Below are positions 39,316 through 49,000 of a DNA stretch of 64,000 bases, one piece after another. Position 1 is the stretch's first letter; every line of letters begins with the position of its first letter. The stretch lies in contig CAJNDS010002846.1 in assembly GCA_905221605.1 (NCBI GenBank), forward strand, positions 1 through 64,000, written 5' to 3'. The DNA comes from Symbiodinium natans (taxonomy: Eukaryota > Sar > Dinophyceae > Suessiales > Symbiodiniaceae). The position numbers and the translations under genes were made by a program. The notes beneath the pieces are model-generated. The model was not told the origin of the DNA. It did not search any database and saw nothing but the letters and a program-made list of their open reading frames with translations.

Positions 39316-39985
39316 GACACCACAATCCTGAAGCCAAATTTTTTGCTCTTCAGATCTCGTGCAATGCTCCGGTGTCATTGCATAGGGATAGTCACAATGA
39401 AAAACATTGCTGCAATTATGTGTGTGGCTTTGGTGACTATAAAGATGGTCAGCTGTGGGTTGAGGATGAAAAGGTTTTAGAGGAAGGAGCTGAAGTGGTG
39501 GAGCAATCCTATGGGAAGAAAGTCTTACCTGGAAAATTGGTGGATATCCACTGGAACTTCATGTCGTTCTTTCCGAGAAAACTGCACGGTCCTATACCTT
39601 GGAAAGGGAACAGGGTATCCTTGACAGGGTACACACCTGTTTTTATGGAGCGTTTGAGCTACAAGGATAGGTGCTATCTTCTCCAATGCAAGTTTCCTCT
39701 TCCGGAACCACAAGCTGAAGAAGGTGAAAAAAGGAAATGGTTAAAAATGACGTTGAAAGAGACCTCGCTGGACGACCTTGCAGAGGAAGTCGACTACGCT
39801 GTGTTCGAAGCGCATCAATGGGCTCTAGAGGAGCATTTGAGTATTCGACGCCTAATTGCTGAACAGGAATGTTGCATTTTGGACGAGTTCCATGGATCGG
39901 CCAATGAGTCGAATGAGAAAAAGGATCAGAGACTAGAGAATGGCTGGTTAAAGCAAAAAGGGCTGAGGAACAGCTCTCGAAGTTT
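39300..39985 (+). pseudogene. Element 2 pol part 4: 2OG-Fe(II)-oxygenase-like domain
   Basis: The frame is open to 40139; the informative part is residues 1-230. LHRDSHN at residues 27-33 supplies an H-x-D iron site, GQLWVED follows, then F-F-P-x-x-L-H96 and R105 (H-x8-R), as expected for the third iron ligand and the 2-oxoglutarate-binding Arg. Alignment with element 1 (residues 1005-1120) is nearly gapless between HRD and L-W. The ending C-R/C-Y...L-x-Q...F-x-L-P is also shared. H-R-D-x-H-N recalls the TET iron motif; that link is inference. Here the domain lies after integrase, whereas in element 1 it lies before it. Confidence 0.65.
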
Positions 39986-41257
39986 TTGGTCAAAGCAGCT
40001 CAAGTTCAGCAAATGGTACAAGAAAATACCGCGCTTGAGGCAGCAGAGGAGGTTGAGTTCCTGCAAACAAAAACAATCCCTACACAAGAAGCCATGCAAG
40101 AGCTGGAAAAGTGGAGGGAATCATTGTCGGACGAGGTGACGTCTTTGGTGAAAGAGTTGGAGGTGGTGGAACCAACAACTCAAGAAAAGCTGGACAAATT
40201 GGCGGAAGAGCCTAATGCACCGGTGATTGAGTACGTTCCCAGTCTGGTGGTGTTTACCCGGAAGCAAGGGACAGGGAGGCGACGTGCCCGTATCTGTGCA
40301 TGTGGAAACTTTATTTCGTCAACGGCAGCTACAGAATATGAAGGGCCGAGGTCCCTCAGTCGTCACTCGCTGTACGCTCCTGGTTTAGATTCAACTACAT
40401 TCAGGTGTCAAGTGAGGCACGCAGCATATATGGTGTGGATCATCGCTGGCTTAGACATTTCCAAAGCTTTTCTGACGGCGCCGATGAATAGGGCGCAAAG
40501 AGAAGGGCGTCTGGTGGTGGTGCAGCCCCCAAGGGCGGCGGTGAAATTGGGTCTTTGCACAAAGGAGGAGCGGTGGATTGTGAGAAAGGCCTTGTACGGT
40601 TTGGCCGAAAGTCCTGCAGCATGGGTGGAGTGGCGAGACCAACGTCTTCAAGGTATGTCTTGGGTGTCAAAGGATGGACAAGCAATGAGCTTTCAGAGGT
40701 CCAATGCAGACCCAAGTCTGTTCCTTATTATGGCACAAGAGAAGCCGGAAGGTGCAAGCAAGTTGGTAGGGACAATGGGTCTTTACGTGGATGATTTTTT
40801 GATGGCTGGGACTATGACAGTGCTCCGGGAAGCCTTGGAACAGATCAGGAAGGAGTGGAAAACTTCTGAACCCGAGTTCTGTGGTCCAGGCTGTGGTGAT
40901 GGATTCCTGAAGTTTTTGGGTGTCCAAATCTGGTATCGAAATGGCAGCTTCTTTCTCAACCAGGAGGACTTCGTGAGAGATTTGCTGAACCGAAGAGGGT
41001 ATCAGATTGATGAAACTGGAAAAGGTAGTAACCTGCCAATGGTGAAAGAAACTCCAGGTGAAGAAGAGGAGGTGGATATTCCTTCCTTGCGAGCGGCTCA
41101 AGGTGCCGTAGGGGAGTTCCTCTGGGTGGCAATCAAAACTCGACCTGATTTGGCTTTCTGCACAAGCCAGCTGTCTTTGTGGACATCCCGAAGGCCGCGA
41201 CTTGTGGTTAAAAGGCTGAGGAGGTATTTCGATACCTTGCTGCAACTCCAACGTTAG
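39986..41257 (+). pseudogene. Element 2 pol part 5: reverse transcriptase
   Basis: Copia-type RT: R-A-R-I-C-A-C-G-N-F, GLDISKAFLTA with the first catalytic Asp, ALYGLAESPAAW, and Y267-V-D-D (counting from 39986). The core looks intact, but its frame differs from the domains before and after it, so it could not be made as part of one polyprotein in this copy. Confidence 0.8.
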
Positions 41258-42069
41258 GCCTGACGTTTGGAGCAATCGCAACATGCGAAAAAGAAAGGAA
41301 TGAGGTGTTGCGTTATGGGCGAGGCGTCAAGGTGGTGGAGTCCTACGCGGATGCTAGCTTCGCAGCAGGTGAAAACGAAAAGAGCCACTCAGGAGCGGTG
41401 GTGGTTTGGGGTGATTGTCCAGTGATGTGGGCAACGCAGAGACAATCAACGGTGGCTTTAAGTACTGCTGAAGCTGAATTACATGCGTCGATAGAGGGAG
41501 CAACGATGATTCAGTCGTGCACCCCTATAATTGCCGCTTTGGTTGGAACAGGTGAAGAATCGCTGCAAAAAGTGCTGTATACAGATTCGGTTTCGACATG
41601 CTCAATCATTCAATATCCGGCTGGAAGCTGGAGGACAAGACACTTGAGAATTCGAGCAGCCGGTGTCAGGTCTCTGGTAGACCGTGGTTATATGGTGATA
41701 GCGCATCTTCGCGGTGAGTATATGATCGCTGACCTGTTGACCAAATTGATGAGTGGACAGGTGTATGCAAAGCAAAAGGCACTTTGGGGTCTCCGACTGT
41801 TGGTACAAGGGACTGACTTGAAGAGGGCCTCGCTTGCAATGGCGGTCATGATGGTGGCTGCATCTCTGCAAGGGATGGCAACTGGTGGAGAAGAAGTGTC
41901 AACTGCTGGTTTCTTTTGCTCAGAAGAAGTGGTGTGCAAGGTCGCCAATACATCTACGGTTATGGTTCTGGCTCAAGGTATTGAAATGGTTATCAACAAT
42001 TCAGACCTTGTTGCGTATTTGGTGGCAGCAATGGGAATTGGCATGGTGCCTCTTTCGGCAGCTGTATAG
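41258..42069 (+). pseudogene. Element 2 pol part 6: RNase H
   Basis: Copia-type RNase H with SYADASF, STAEAEL, LYTDS and MIADLLTKLMSG, i.e. all four acidic positions. Frame differs from RT; the change is near 41230-41260. Confidence 0.75.
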
Positions 42070-42277
42070 ATGGCTGTGGGTTAAGAAAGTGGTGGTTATT
42101 CCTGCGAGTGCCACTTTGTATACAACAGTGGGTGGGAACTGTATGCACGCAAGCAGTGACTGTGATGTTCTGCGATATTCACAGCCCAGGGCTAAGACGC
42201 TTTGTAAGCATTGCCTCAAGGATGGCTGGGTGGTGAATGCCGAGTTCCTTGGTGAGGAACGGGCCGCTGGAACGTAG
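42070..42277 (+). pseudogene. Element 2 C-terminal cysteine motif
   Basis: In the next frame: VGGNCMHASSDCDVLRYSQP then K-T-L-C-K-H-C. The spacing C-x-H...C...C-x2-C suggests a small zinc-binding tail. Unknown role. Confidence 0.4.
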
Positions 42278-42339
42278 ATTTTTTCAAAGTTCGAGGTGAA
42301 GAAATCCTCAATGGTAAGGGATTCGGCCAATGAGCTGAA

Positions 42340-42464
42340 GGTTCGTCCTGGATGACGTAAAACCATAATGTGCATTTCAAGCAGCTGGCTGCTGCCTAAA
42401 TGGCGGTTTTTGGCCAAAGGTCTGCACCTCCAATGTGTCCTAGGAAATCCTAGGACAGGGGGAG
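42340..42464 (+). other. Element 2 3' internal end and polypurine tract
   Basis: Ends with GACAGGGGGAG before the LTR (tract 42457-42464). Contains a double palindrome CCTAGGAAATCCTAGG. About 120 bp here are nearly identical to the 3' end of element 3. Confidence 0.85.
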
Positions 42465-42673
42465 TGCGGAGCTGCAGTTGGTATTGTAGAAAAGAGTTGG
42501 TGTTGAAAGTTGAAGGGTCAATGCACCCGATAATCCTTTTGGCTCAAGGAACTTGGGCATGCGCCCTGAAGAAAGAAGTGTGTGTTGGTTTGGTGTTGGT
42601 TGGTCCAGGGGATCAAGGGCTTCTGTTGGGGTTGACTGTTTTGTTCCCTGTCCTCCTTCGGTCGCCCCCCGTA
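42465..42673 (+). repeat. Element 2 3' LTR (209 bp)
   Basis: Identical by eye to the 5' LTR; followed by the second CCCTA. Confidence 0.95.
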
Positions 42674-42713
42674 CCCTAAACCCTAAACCCTAAACCCTAA
42701 ACCCTAAACCAAC
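42674..42713 (-). repeat. CCCTAAA tract, 3' flank of element 2
   Basis: Continuation of the tract that the element split. Confidence 0.95.
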
Positions 42714-42855
42714 CCGAGTGAGCCACATGGGGGTTTACAAATTTGGGGGGGGGGGGGGGTCCCTTCTTGGGGAATCGTACTTTTTGGGGGTTCATTTTAG
42801 GGGCCCCCTATTTTCGTAAATCCCCACATAGTGCAGCCGCAACCTACCATCGCTC

Positions 42856-42917
42856 GGGATGCTGCGTGAAGGAAATCTCCGTCGATGCGCCATGAGGCCG
42901 TGCCAACCCTAGCCAGC
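42856..42917 (-). CDS. Possible exon ending in a strong donor
   Basis: Minus strand: acceptor GGCTAG|G, donor GCGATG|GTAGGT. Two frames are open, so the peptide is uncertain. Confidence 0.35.
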
Positions 42918-43059
42918 ACAGCCCCTCGAACCCTAAACGCCCTAAACCCGACACCTGAACCCCTCAACCCTTAAGGGCCCTGAACCCTAAACCCTAAACC
43001 CTAAACCCCTAAACCCTAAACCCTAAACCCTAAAAAAACCCCACCGCTCCCAAAGTCCA

Positions 43060-43140
43060 AAGCCCTCGAAATCGGCCATGTGGCATTGATGCCGCCGAAA
43101 GCTTCTGGCTCACAGCTCCCCATGGTTTCGGCCCGGGCCT
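43060..43140 (-). CDS. Possible exon, unknown protein
   Basis: Reads AETMGSCEPEAFGGINATWP on the minus strand, between a CCCTAAA tract on the left and a TTTAGGG tract on the right. ATG could be a start codon. Confidence 0.35.
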
Positions 43141-43163
43141 TTCTTGGGGATCAAAGTTTTGGG

Positions 43164-43252
43164 GTGTAGGGGGTAGGGTTTAGGGTTTAGGGTTTAGGGT
43201 TTAGGGTTTAGGGTTTAGGGTTTAGGGTTTACGGTTTAGGGTTTAGGGGTGT
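43164..43252 (+). repeat. Interstitial telomere-like tract (TTTAGGG)n
   Basis: About 11 TTTAGGG units, one TTTACGG variant. Confidence 0.9.
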
Positions 43253-43519
43253 AGGGGGTAGGTTTGAGGGCTCCCATTCAATCATCAAGAGAATGGCAGG
43301 GTACTGCTTTGGGCGTCACTGAGGTTTGCATCGAAAGGGCCTAAAGTTTAGGGTTTAGGGATTGCGGGATGTGAGTTTGGGATTTGAGGGTTTGGAGGCT
43401 TATTTGCTAGAGCTTGGGCGTGGCGGAGCAAGTTCCCTATACGTAGGGCTTAGGGCTTTCCGGAGTTCAGGATTTACGCGAAAGGACACCCACTTGGAAT
43501 GGGCCCCCCTAAAGCCGAT

Positions 43520-43636
43520 TCTCCCTGCTTGGAGGTTCACGGGTACTTATCAGCCCAAACTGTAAGTGCATTCATAAGCCCCCTAAGCCAGTTAGAGGGA
43601 GACTGATGCTTGGGGTAAGAAGTATCCCCCAAGAGG
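43520..43636. repeat. Introner-like family C copy
   Basis: GCTTGGAGGTTCACGGGTAC on the left; right end degraded (GTATCCCCCAAGAGG). Confidence 0.55.
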
Positions 43637-43857
43637 GCTTTGCGAAACACCTTCCGAAGCTCGGGGGGCTTCGATCTTCTTGCTGTTGGTGTTTCAGGGC
43701 TGACCTTGGGGGGGCTGAGGGTCGAAACAGCTATGGGGCATCCTCAAGCCTGACCATTTCGGAAGCTCTAGAATGCACAGGATGCCGGAGGAGGGTTTAG
43801 GGTTTAGGGTTTAGGGTTTATAGTTTAGGGTTTAGTAGCCACAGGAAGTTGCCAATA

Positions 43858-43958
43858 TCAGCTGAGCTCTTGGCGAGCAACATGCTGGCAAAGCGTGAAG
43901 CCTGCAACATTTGGCGGCGGCAACCCCTTCAGCAGAATGTTTCTCGCAACCTCGAAAC
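43858..43958 (-). CDS. Possible terminal exon
   Basis: Good acceptor GGGTTTGCAG|GT. The frame reads FEVARNILLKGLPPPNVAGF then TLCQHVARQELS and stops (TGA). The opposite strand is also open. Confidence 0.4.
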
Positions 43959-44273
43959 CTGCAAACCCTGGGTTCGGGGTCTTGGGTTTAGGGTTTAAGT
44001 TTTTTTCGGGTGTAGGGCTTAGGGCTTTGGGTTTAGGGCCCTAAGTCTACACTGGCCTACTGCTCAGCCTTCGGAACTCGACTTGGGAATCAGTTTCTTG
44101 GCATAGGATCACTTCCAGGTCGGACTTCCAGGGAGCAAACCTCCAGGGAGCCCATGATCGTTGAAGCTTGCAAAGTTCCCAGCCTTAAACAAGAACCCTA
44201 AACCCTAAACCCTAAACCCTAAACCCTAAACCCTAACCCTAAGCCCTAAACCCTAAACCCTGAACCCATCTGC

Positions 44274-44333
44274 CTGTGAGGTCGGGCCCTGGGCGTCAGC
44301 CTTCATGCGCCGGAGGACCACGGCCATGAGCTC
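44274..44333 (-). CDS. 20-codon exon, unknown protein
   Basis: Acceptor CTGCCCTCAG|GAG, GC donor TCACAG|GCAGAT. It codes ELMAVVLRRMKADAQGPTSQ in phase 0/0. On the minus strand the preceding intron ends near CCCTAAA and the next begins near TTTAGGG. Confidence 0.55.
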
Positions 44334-44357
44334 CTGAGGGCAGATGGGGGTTGCTGG

Positions 44358-44430
44358 TCTAGGGTTTAGGGTTTAGGGTTTAGGGTTTAGGGTTTAGGGT
44401 TTAGGGTTTAGGGTTTAGGGTTTAGGGTTC
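44358..44430 (+). repeat. Interstitial telomere-like tract (TTTAGGG)n
   Basis: About ten perfect TTTAGGG units between two exons. Confidence 0.95.
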
Positions 44431-44447
44431 GACATCAGGGGGCCACC

Positions 44448-44567
44448 TTAGTTGATGATGTTTGCATGGGCCCCAGTGGACAGAAGATGAGGGATCCGAA
44501 TTTCCAGCAACCGTCCATAGGCTTTGGGTGAGGTTTCTTTGTTTTGAAGGTCGATCTTCAGCTGCGC
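44448..44567 (-). CDS. Probable terminal exon, unknown protein
   Basis: Acceptor GGGTATAG|GCG. 39 codons, AQLKIDLQNKETSPKAYGRL then LEIRIPHLLSTGAHANIIN and a TAA stop. Phase 0 start matches the end of the exon at 44701-44762. Confidence 0.6.
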   Translation of the reverse strand, partial: AQLKIDLQNKETSPKAYGRLLEIRIPHLLSTGAHANIIN

Positions 44568-44700
44568 CTATACCCCTAAACCCTAAACCCTAAACCCTAA
44601 ACCCTAAACCCCAGACATGTGAGGTCTGCTTCACTCACGGCTCAGGGCGTTCAAACTGACAGCGAGCCTCGCAACCAAGGGCTTGGGGTTCAGGACTTAC

Positions 44701-44762
44701 GGCTCTGCACAGTTCTAGCATGAGCAGCTTTATGTTTCGAGCAAGAACTGGGAGGACGCTAC
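44701..44762 (-). CDS. Exon with consensus GTAAGT donor
   Basis: Acceptor CTGCAGCAG|GT, donor AGAGCC|GTAAGT. It codes SVLPVLARNIKLLMLELCRA. An alternative frame from CTGCAG|CAG ends at a stop after 11 codons and fits the upstream exon better, so the join is open. Confidence 0.5.
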
Positions 44763-44844
44763 CTGCTGCAGGGTTTAGGGTTTAGGGTTTAGGGTTTAGG
44801 GTTTAGGGTTAGGGTTTAGGGAAAACACTCTGCCAGGGGCTCAC

Positions 44845-44968
44845 CGCAGTGGTCATCTGGTCAACATGGTCGTACTCGCGCCTCGGGCGGTGAAACTTCC
44901 ACACAGAACACAATCTTTGCCAGTTTTGCGAGAACTTGACCTCCGTGAAGCGCACAAGCCAAGCAGTT
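44845..44968 (-). CDS. Exon, unknown basic protein
   Basis: Acceptor GCCACAG|A, strong donor ACTGCG|GTGAGC. It codes TAWLVRFTEVKFSQNWQRLC then SVWKFHRPRREYDHVDQM. In phase with a short exon at 45120-45170 (APAAASLG/SGSSQSGR frames). Confidence 0.6.
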
Positions 44969-45251
44969 CTGTGGCTTTAGGGTTTAAAGTTGTGTAAGGG
45001 CTCAGGGTTTCAGATTTAAGGTTCGAGTTAAGGATAAACCGTACAATCGTACAACTCATGGCCTGAAGAGGAAAGACCCTAAACCCTAAACCCTAAACCC
45101 TAAACCCTAAACCCTAAACAGCACTGAGCCGGATGCTCGCCCAGACTGGCTGCTGCCGGAGCCTGCAGGGCGTGGCGTACTATAGGGCTCGGCATAAGTG
45201 CTAATACTATAATAACCCCCCCAAAACCCTACTCTAAAACCCTAAACCCTA

Positions 45252-45530
45252 TACGGGGGGACAACCAAGGAAGGAAATCAACTCCCCTAATCGCCCTGAA
45301 CTTATATTTCCCAGATCGAACCAAGAAACAACCAAGAACACGGATAAGAGCAACAAGGAAGGGGCACCCTTACACAAGTAGAGGGGCACTAACCCAACCC
45401 TCACTCCCAAACACGGACTTTTTTCTTTGGACGGGCTGGCCATCCTTGAGCCAAACATAGTTTACGGGTTCATTAACCCTTTCAACTTCCAACACTAACT
45501 CCTTTCTACAATACCAATTGCAGCTCCGCA
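45252..45530 (-). repeat. Element 3 3' LTR (279 bp)
   Basis: No difference from the copy at 53803-54081 seen by eye. Confidence 0.95.
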
Positions 45531-46019
45531 CTCCCCCTGTCCTAGGATTTCCTAGGACACATTGGAGATGCAGGTCTTTTGGCCAAAAACTGCCATTAAG
45601 GCAGCAGCCAGCTGCTTGAAATGCAAGTTGTGGTTTAACGTCTTCCAGGACTGAATTATAGCACGTTGGCTAACCTACCACCCATAGAGAATCTTTTTTC
45701 ACCATGATCCTCTCATCACTGAAGACTCCTTGGCCTTCTTCACCACAAACCGTGGTCTTCGCTACGCGAAAAGCTACTTACTTCTACTATCAGGGATTTC
45801 CATACCCTTAATAGTAACCACCACATTGTCAGCACATTGGCTGTTCCAGCGCACCGTCTCCAGAAAGAGAAAAACTATCCCTTCATCCATACCATCCAAT
45901 CACTTCTTTTTCCGATTGTTGGCAATCTTGAGGTGAAGTTGCAGCAGAATATACTCCAGGTCCGAAACTGTAAGAACAGGATCCTGTACGCCCCTTTGAA
46001 TTGAGGATACCAATCCTTC
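45531..46019 (-). other. Element 3 3' untranslated region and polypurine tract
   Basis: The tract GACAGGGGGAG (45531-45541 on the minus strand) precedes the LTR. The first ~130 bases next to the LTR match element 2 (42340-42464), including the CCTAGGAAATCCTAGG palindrome. The rest is not shared. Confidence 0.85.
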
Positions 46020-49000
46020 TCACTTTGCGTCCTCAATCGCCTGGCAAGATTGACCCAGCTCTTCATTCGCAGTGGCAGACCCTGGTGCATCCGCATCAGA
46101 TGGACGATCCTTTTCTTCAGGATCTTGAACCATTACCACCTCTTCTTTTTTGGGACTCTGACTTTTCTCCCTCTTCTTTGTCTTTCCACCGACATTTGAC
46201 TTTGTGCGCGTCTTCGAGGATTTTTCCACTGCAGAAGCCACCACATTGGATGTTGATCCACCCTTCTCAATGATCGTCGGCATCTTCTTCGGCTTTGGAA
46301 CCATGAGAGTGTAAGGATCTTCGATAGCTGCAGCTTTCCTCTTCTTTTTTACCTTTTTCTTCTCTTCTTCAACGGCAACCTCCGTCTCCGAAGTCTCAAC
46401 CACTCCTTTTTCGGCAGGAATATCCTTGCTGGACTCCCTTTCTAGGGATCTCTTTTTACCTCTTTTGGGATCCTTTTCCTCTCCCAAATTGGCTCGCTCA
46501 TACCATATCCTCAGGTCATTGACCCATTCTTCCACCTCCGCGAGCGAAACCTCATACGACTTCACTACTTCGAGAAGTTCCAGCACGGACAACATTTCAG
46601 TGGTCCACGAAACCCATACTTGATCCATTTGGTCAGCATCTCCAGTGAACTTCAGGAGTTTGAACAATGGGTCCGCCTCTGCTCGAGCCAAATCTGGCTT
46701 GCCACCGGAGAGAAATGAAATCGCCTCCATCAACAGTTCCGTCATCTTGGTCTCTTCGTCATAAACCATAAAATCCTCCTCATCATCATCGAACTGTTCA
46801 GGAGAGATCTCCTTTTCTCCACCATTTGCACCAGACTTTCTCCTTGGACCATCCCTTGGGGGCGTCCTTGGAGACCTTGGCCTCTGTTTTTCCAACGGAA
46901 CACCATGCTCGAAGACACACCTGTCACCAAATCGACACTTCCCAGACCGAGCAAACTGGACGCACCTCACACCAGTTGCATCATGCGAGAACTCACAATC
47001 CTTTCCAGCGAAACATTCTCTCCCTGCCACATAGTATTTGCACCAATATGAATGTAGCACCACATCATCTTCGGAATGGATGAATTTGCAGTCGTCACCG
47101 AATTTGCAGCGATCTTTCCCCCTGCCGAACCAATAGCAGAAACCCTTCTTCCTCTTCTCCAAGCGCTCTGCCTCATACCGGTCCATAGGGCGATTGTGCT
47201 CTACATGAACATTGCCATGTACCTGGGGACTGCTCCCTTCACCCGACGTGCTATCAGTATTTGGTGCTTGGAGTACAGCTGGAAAACCTGGCCTTGGTCC
47301 TACCACCTTCATGATCGGTTTTCCGCCAACTCCTGAGCCATGCTGAGACGATCCAAAAACATTGAACATCTTCATGAAGGCCTTTCCAGTGCCAATCTTC
47401 TGCACCCTTTTGATTGGACGTTTCATTGCTCCAACCTTGCATCCAGATGCGTTCAAACGACACAACCTCCTATAACCAACTCTATGTCCCTTCTTCCAAA
47501 GAGCCATAAGAATTTTAGAGGCAGTAACATTCTCCACCTCTACCTTTTCAAATGGTCCCTCACTTCCCGGAACAAACCCATCCATATCTGAAGACCTTTC
47601 CATCTTTTTTGACACCACTTCGTCGAGGTAGTCTTCTGAGATCCAGGGTAAGTTCCCCTTAGAGGAAGGATTGTCATCATTGTTTGGTCCTTCACCAGGA
47701 TACCCTTTTGTGCTGTCAAAGATCTTACCAGTAGTGCGGTCCTGCATAGAGAAATTCGAAGCCACGCGGGAGTACACTGACCACAAGAAAATCCTTGTGT
47801 CCGCCAGTCTTGATGACCCACTGGATGTCTCCTCTTCCGGAGAAACTTCTGGCGCTTTGCCATCCCCTCCAGTGTCACCACTTATCTCACCTCCAGCATC
47901 TTCAATGGGAATAAGGGATTCATTGTTCCCTTGATCAAGCACCGCACCCTCTGGTCCAAAAACTTCCAGCACCGCTGTCGAAGGATCCACCTCTTCATCA
48001 GCATCGTCGTCCATCCTTCTCCAGAGAGCCTCCAATTGGTCCGCACAAGTCGCCGCTTGAAGGAACTCCATCAACCGAGCCCTCCCGCGCTGCCAGAGAA
48101 ATTCCGAAACCATCACCGACCCTTGGGCTCCCAGATTCAGGAATGGGTGAACCATTTTGGCTACCCTCGCCATAAGTTCAATATGAACTTCCATGCCTGG
48201 ACTGCGGCTCCAATCGTAGGCAATTGCCTCCATAGCAGTTCCAAACTTGTCAGTATTCTTGAATTCCCCTTCCAGACCAGGAGACAACAAGGCACCCATC
48301 ACTGAAAGAGGATAATTCCCCACCGCCGGCAAGCACGGGTTTTCATGGAACGAATGATGCAGGTCAGTATAATGTCCTTGATCTCTCCTTTGAAAAAGGA
48401 GTGCTCCAGTCCCTAGCTGGGCATTCATTTCATCCACTTGAACCATTTCAGCACATATCCTCTGTGCCATGTACGCCATTGCTGGCCAGACGGAACGATC
48501 GGTAAGACCGCGACGCATAACCCAATCAGTTGTTGGCGACTGAATCAGCGTCCTTGGATCATACACCAGAACAACCATTGCACCGTCACCCATTGACTGA
48601 TCAGCATCGTCCTCCAGTGCCAGGTTCTCATCCTGTTCGCTTGCACCCTCGGATGACATGCTAATAACCAAATTTCGATCCATCTTATTGGACCCTTTTT
48701 GGCAGTCTCTTTGCCCCACCGGCAACTTGCCAACTGCAACCTTCCAATAAATCCGAGTCAGAAGGCCTTTAACCAGCAATTGCTGAAGGTCACTCCTCAC
48801 CGGACCACCATCCAACATCTTCGCATCATCACCACGGAGGTCATTGCTCCCACCTTCTCCTTCTTTTTGGTCAGTCTCCTCGCCAGAAATCTGTACTGCT
48901 CCTTCCGGCGCCGTCTCCTGTCCAGCCACTTCTTGCCCAGGAAGAACTTGAGCGCTTTCAGAGACATTCACCTGTCCAGCAACACCTTGCCCAGGTAAAA

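Larger units (their letters stand above)
33961..42673 (+). mobile_element. Element 2: copia-type LTR retrotransposon with broken pol
   Basis: Identical 209-bp LTRs (33961-34169, 42465-42673; TG...TA ends) flanked by CCCTA on both sides, inserted in a CCCTAAA tract. The internal part has primer site, intact gag, then a pol split over at least five frame changes: two protease domains, a C5-methyltransferase-like domain cut by a 56-bp tandem duplication, an integrase fragment, a 2OG-oxygenase-like domain, RT and RNase H. Integrase lacks its second and third acidic residues. Because the LTRs are identical, this copy probably moved as an already defective RNA helped in trans by an intact relative. 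The ends, primer site and last 120 internal bases are shared with element 3. Confidence 0.93.

Noticed and set aside
42674-45251. True chromosome end or telomere
   Set aside because: Tracts are short, alternate in orientation and are interrupted by exon-like sequence.
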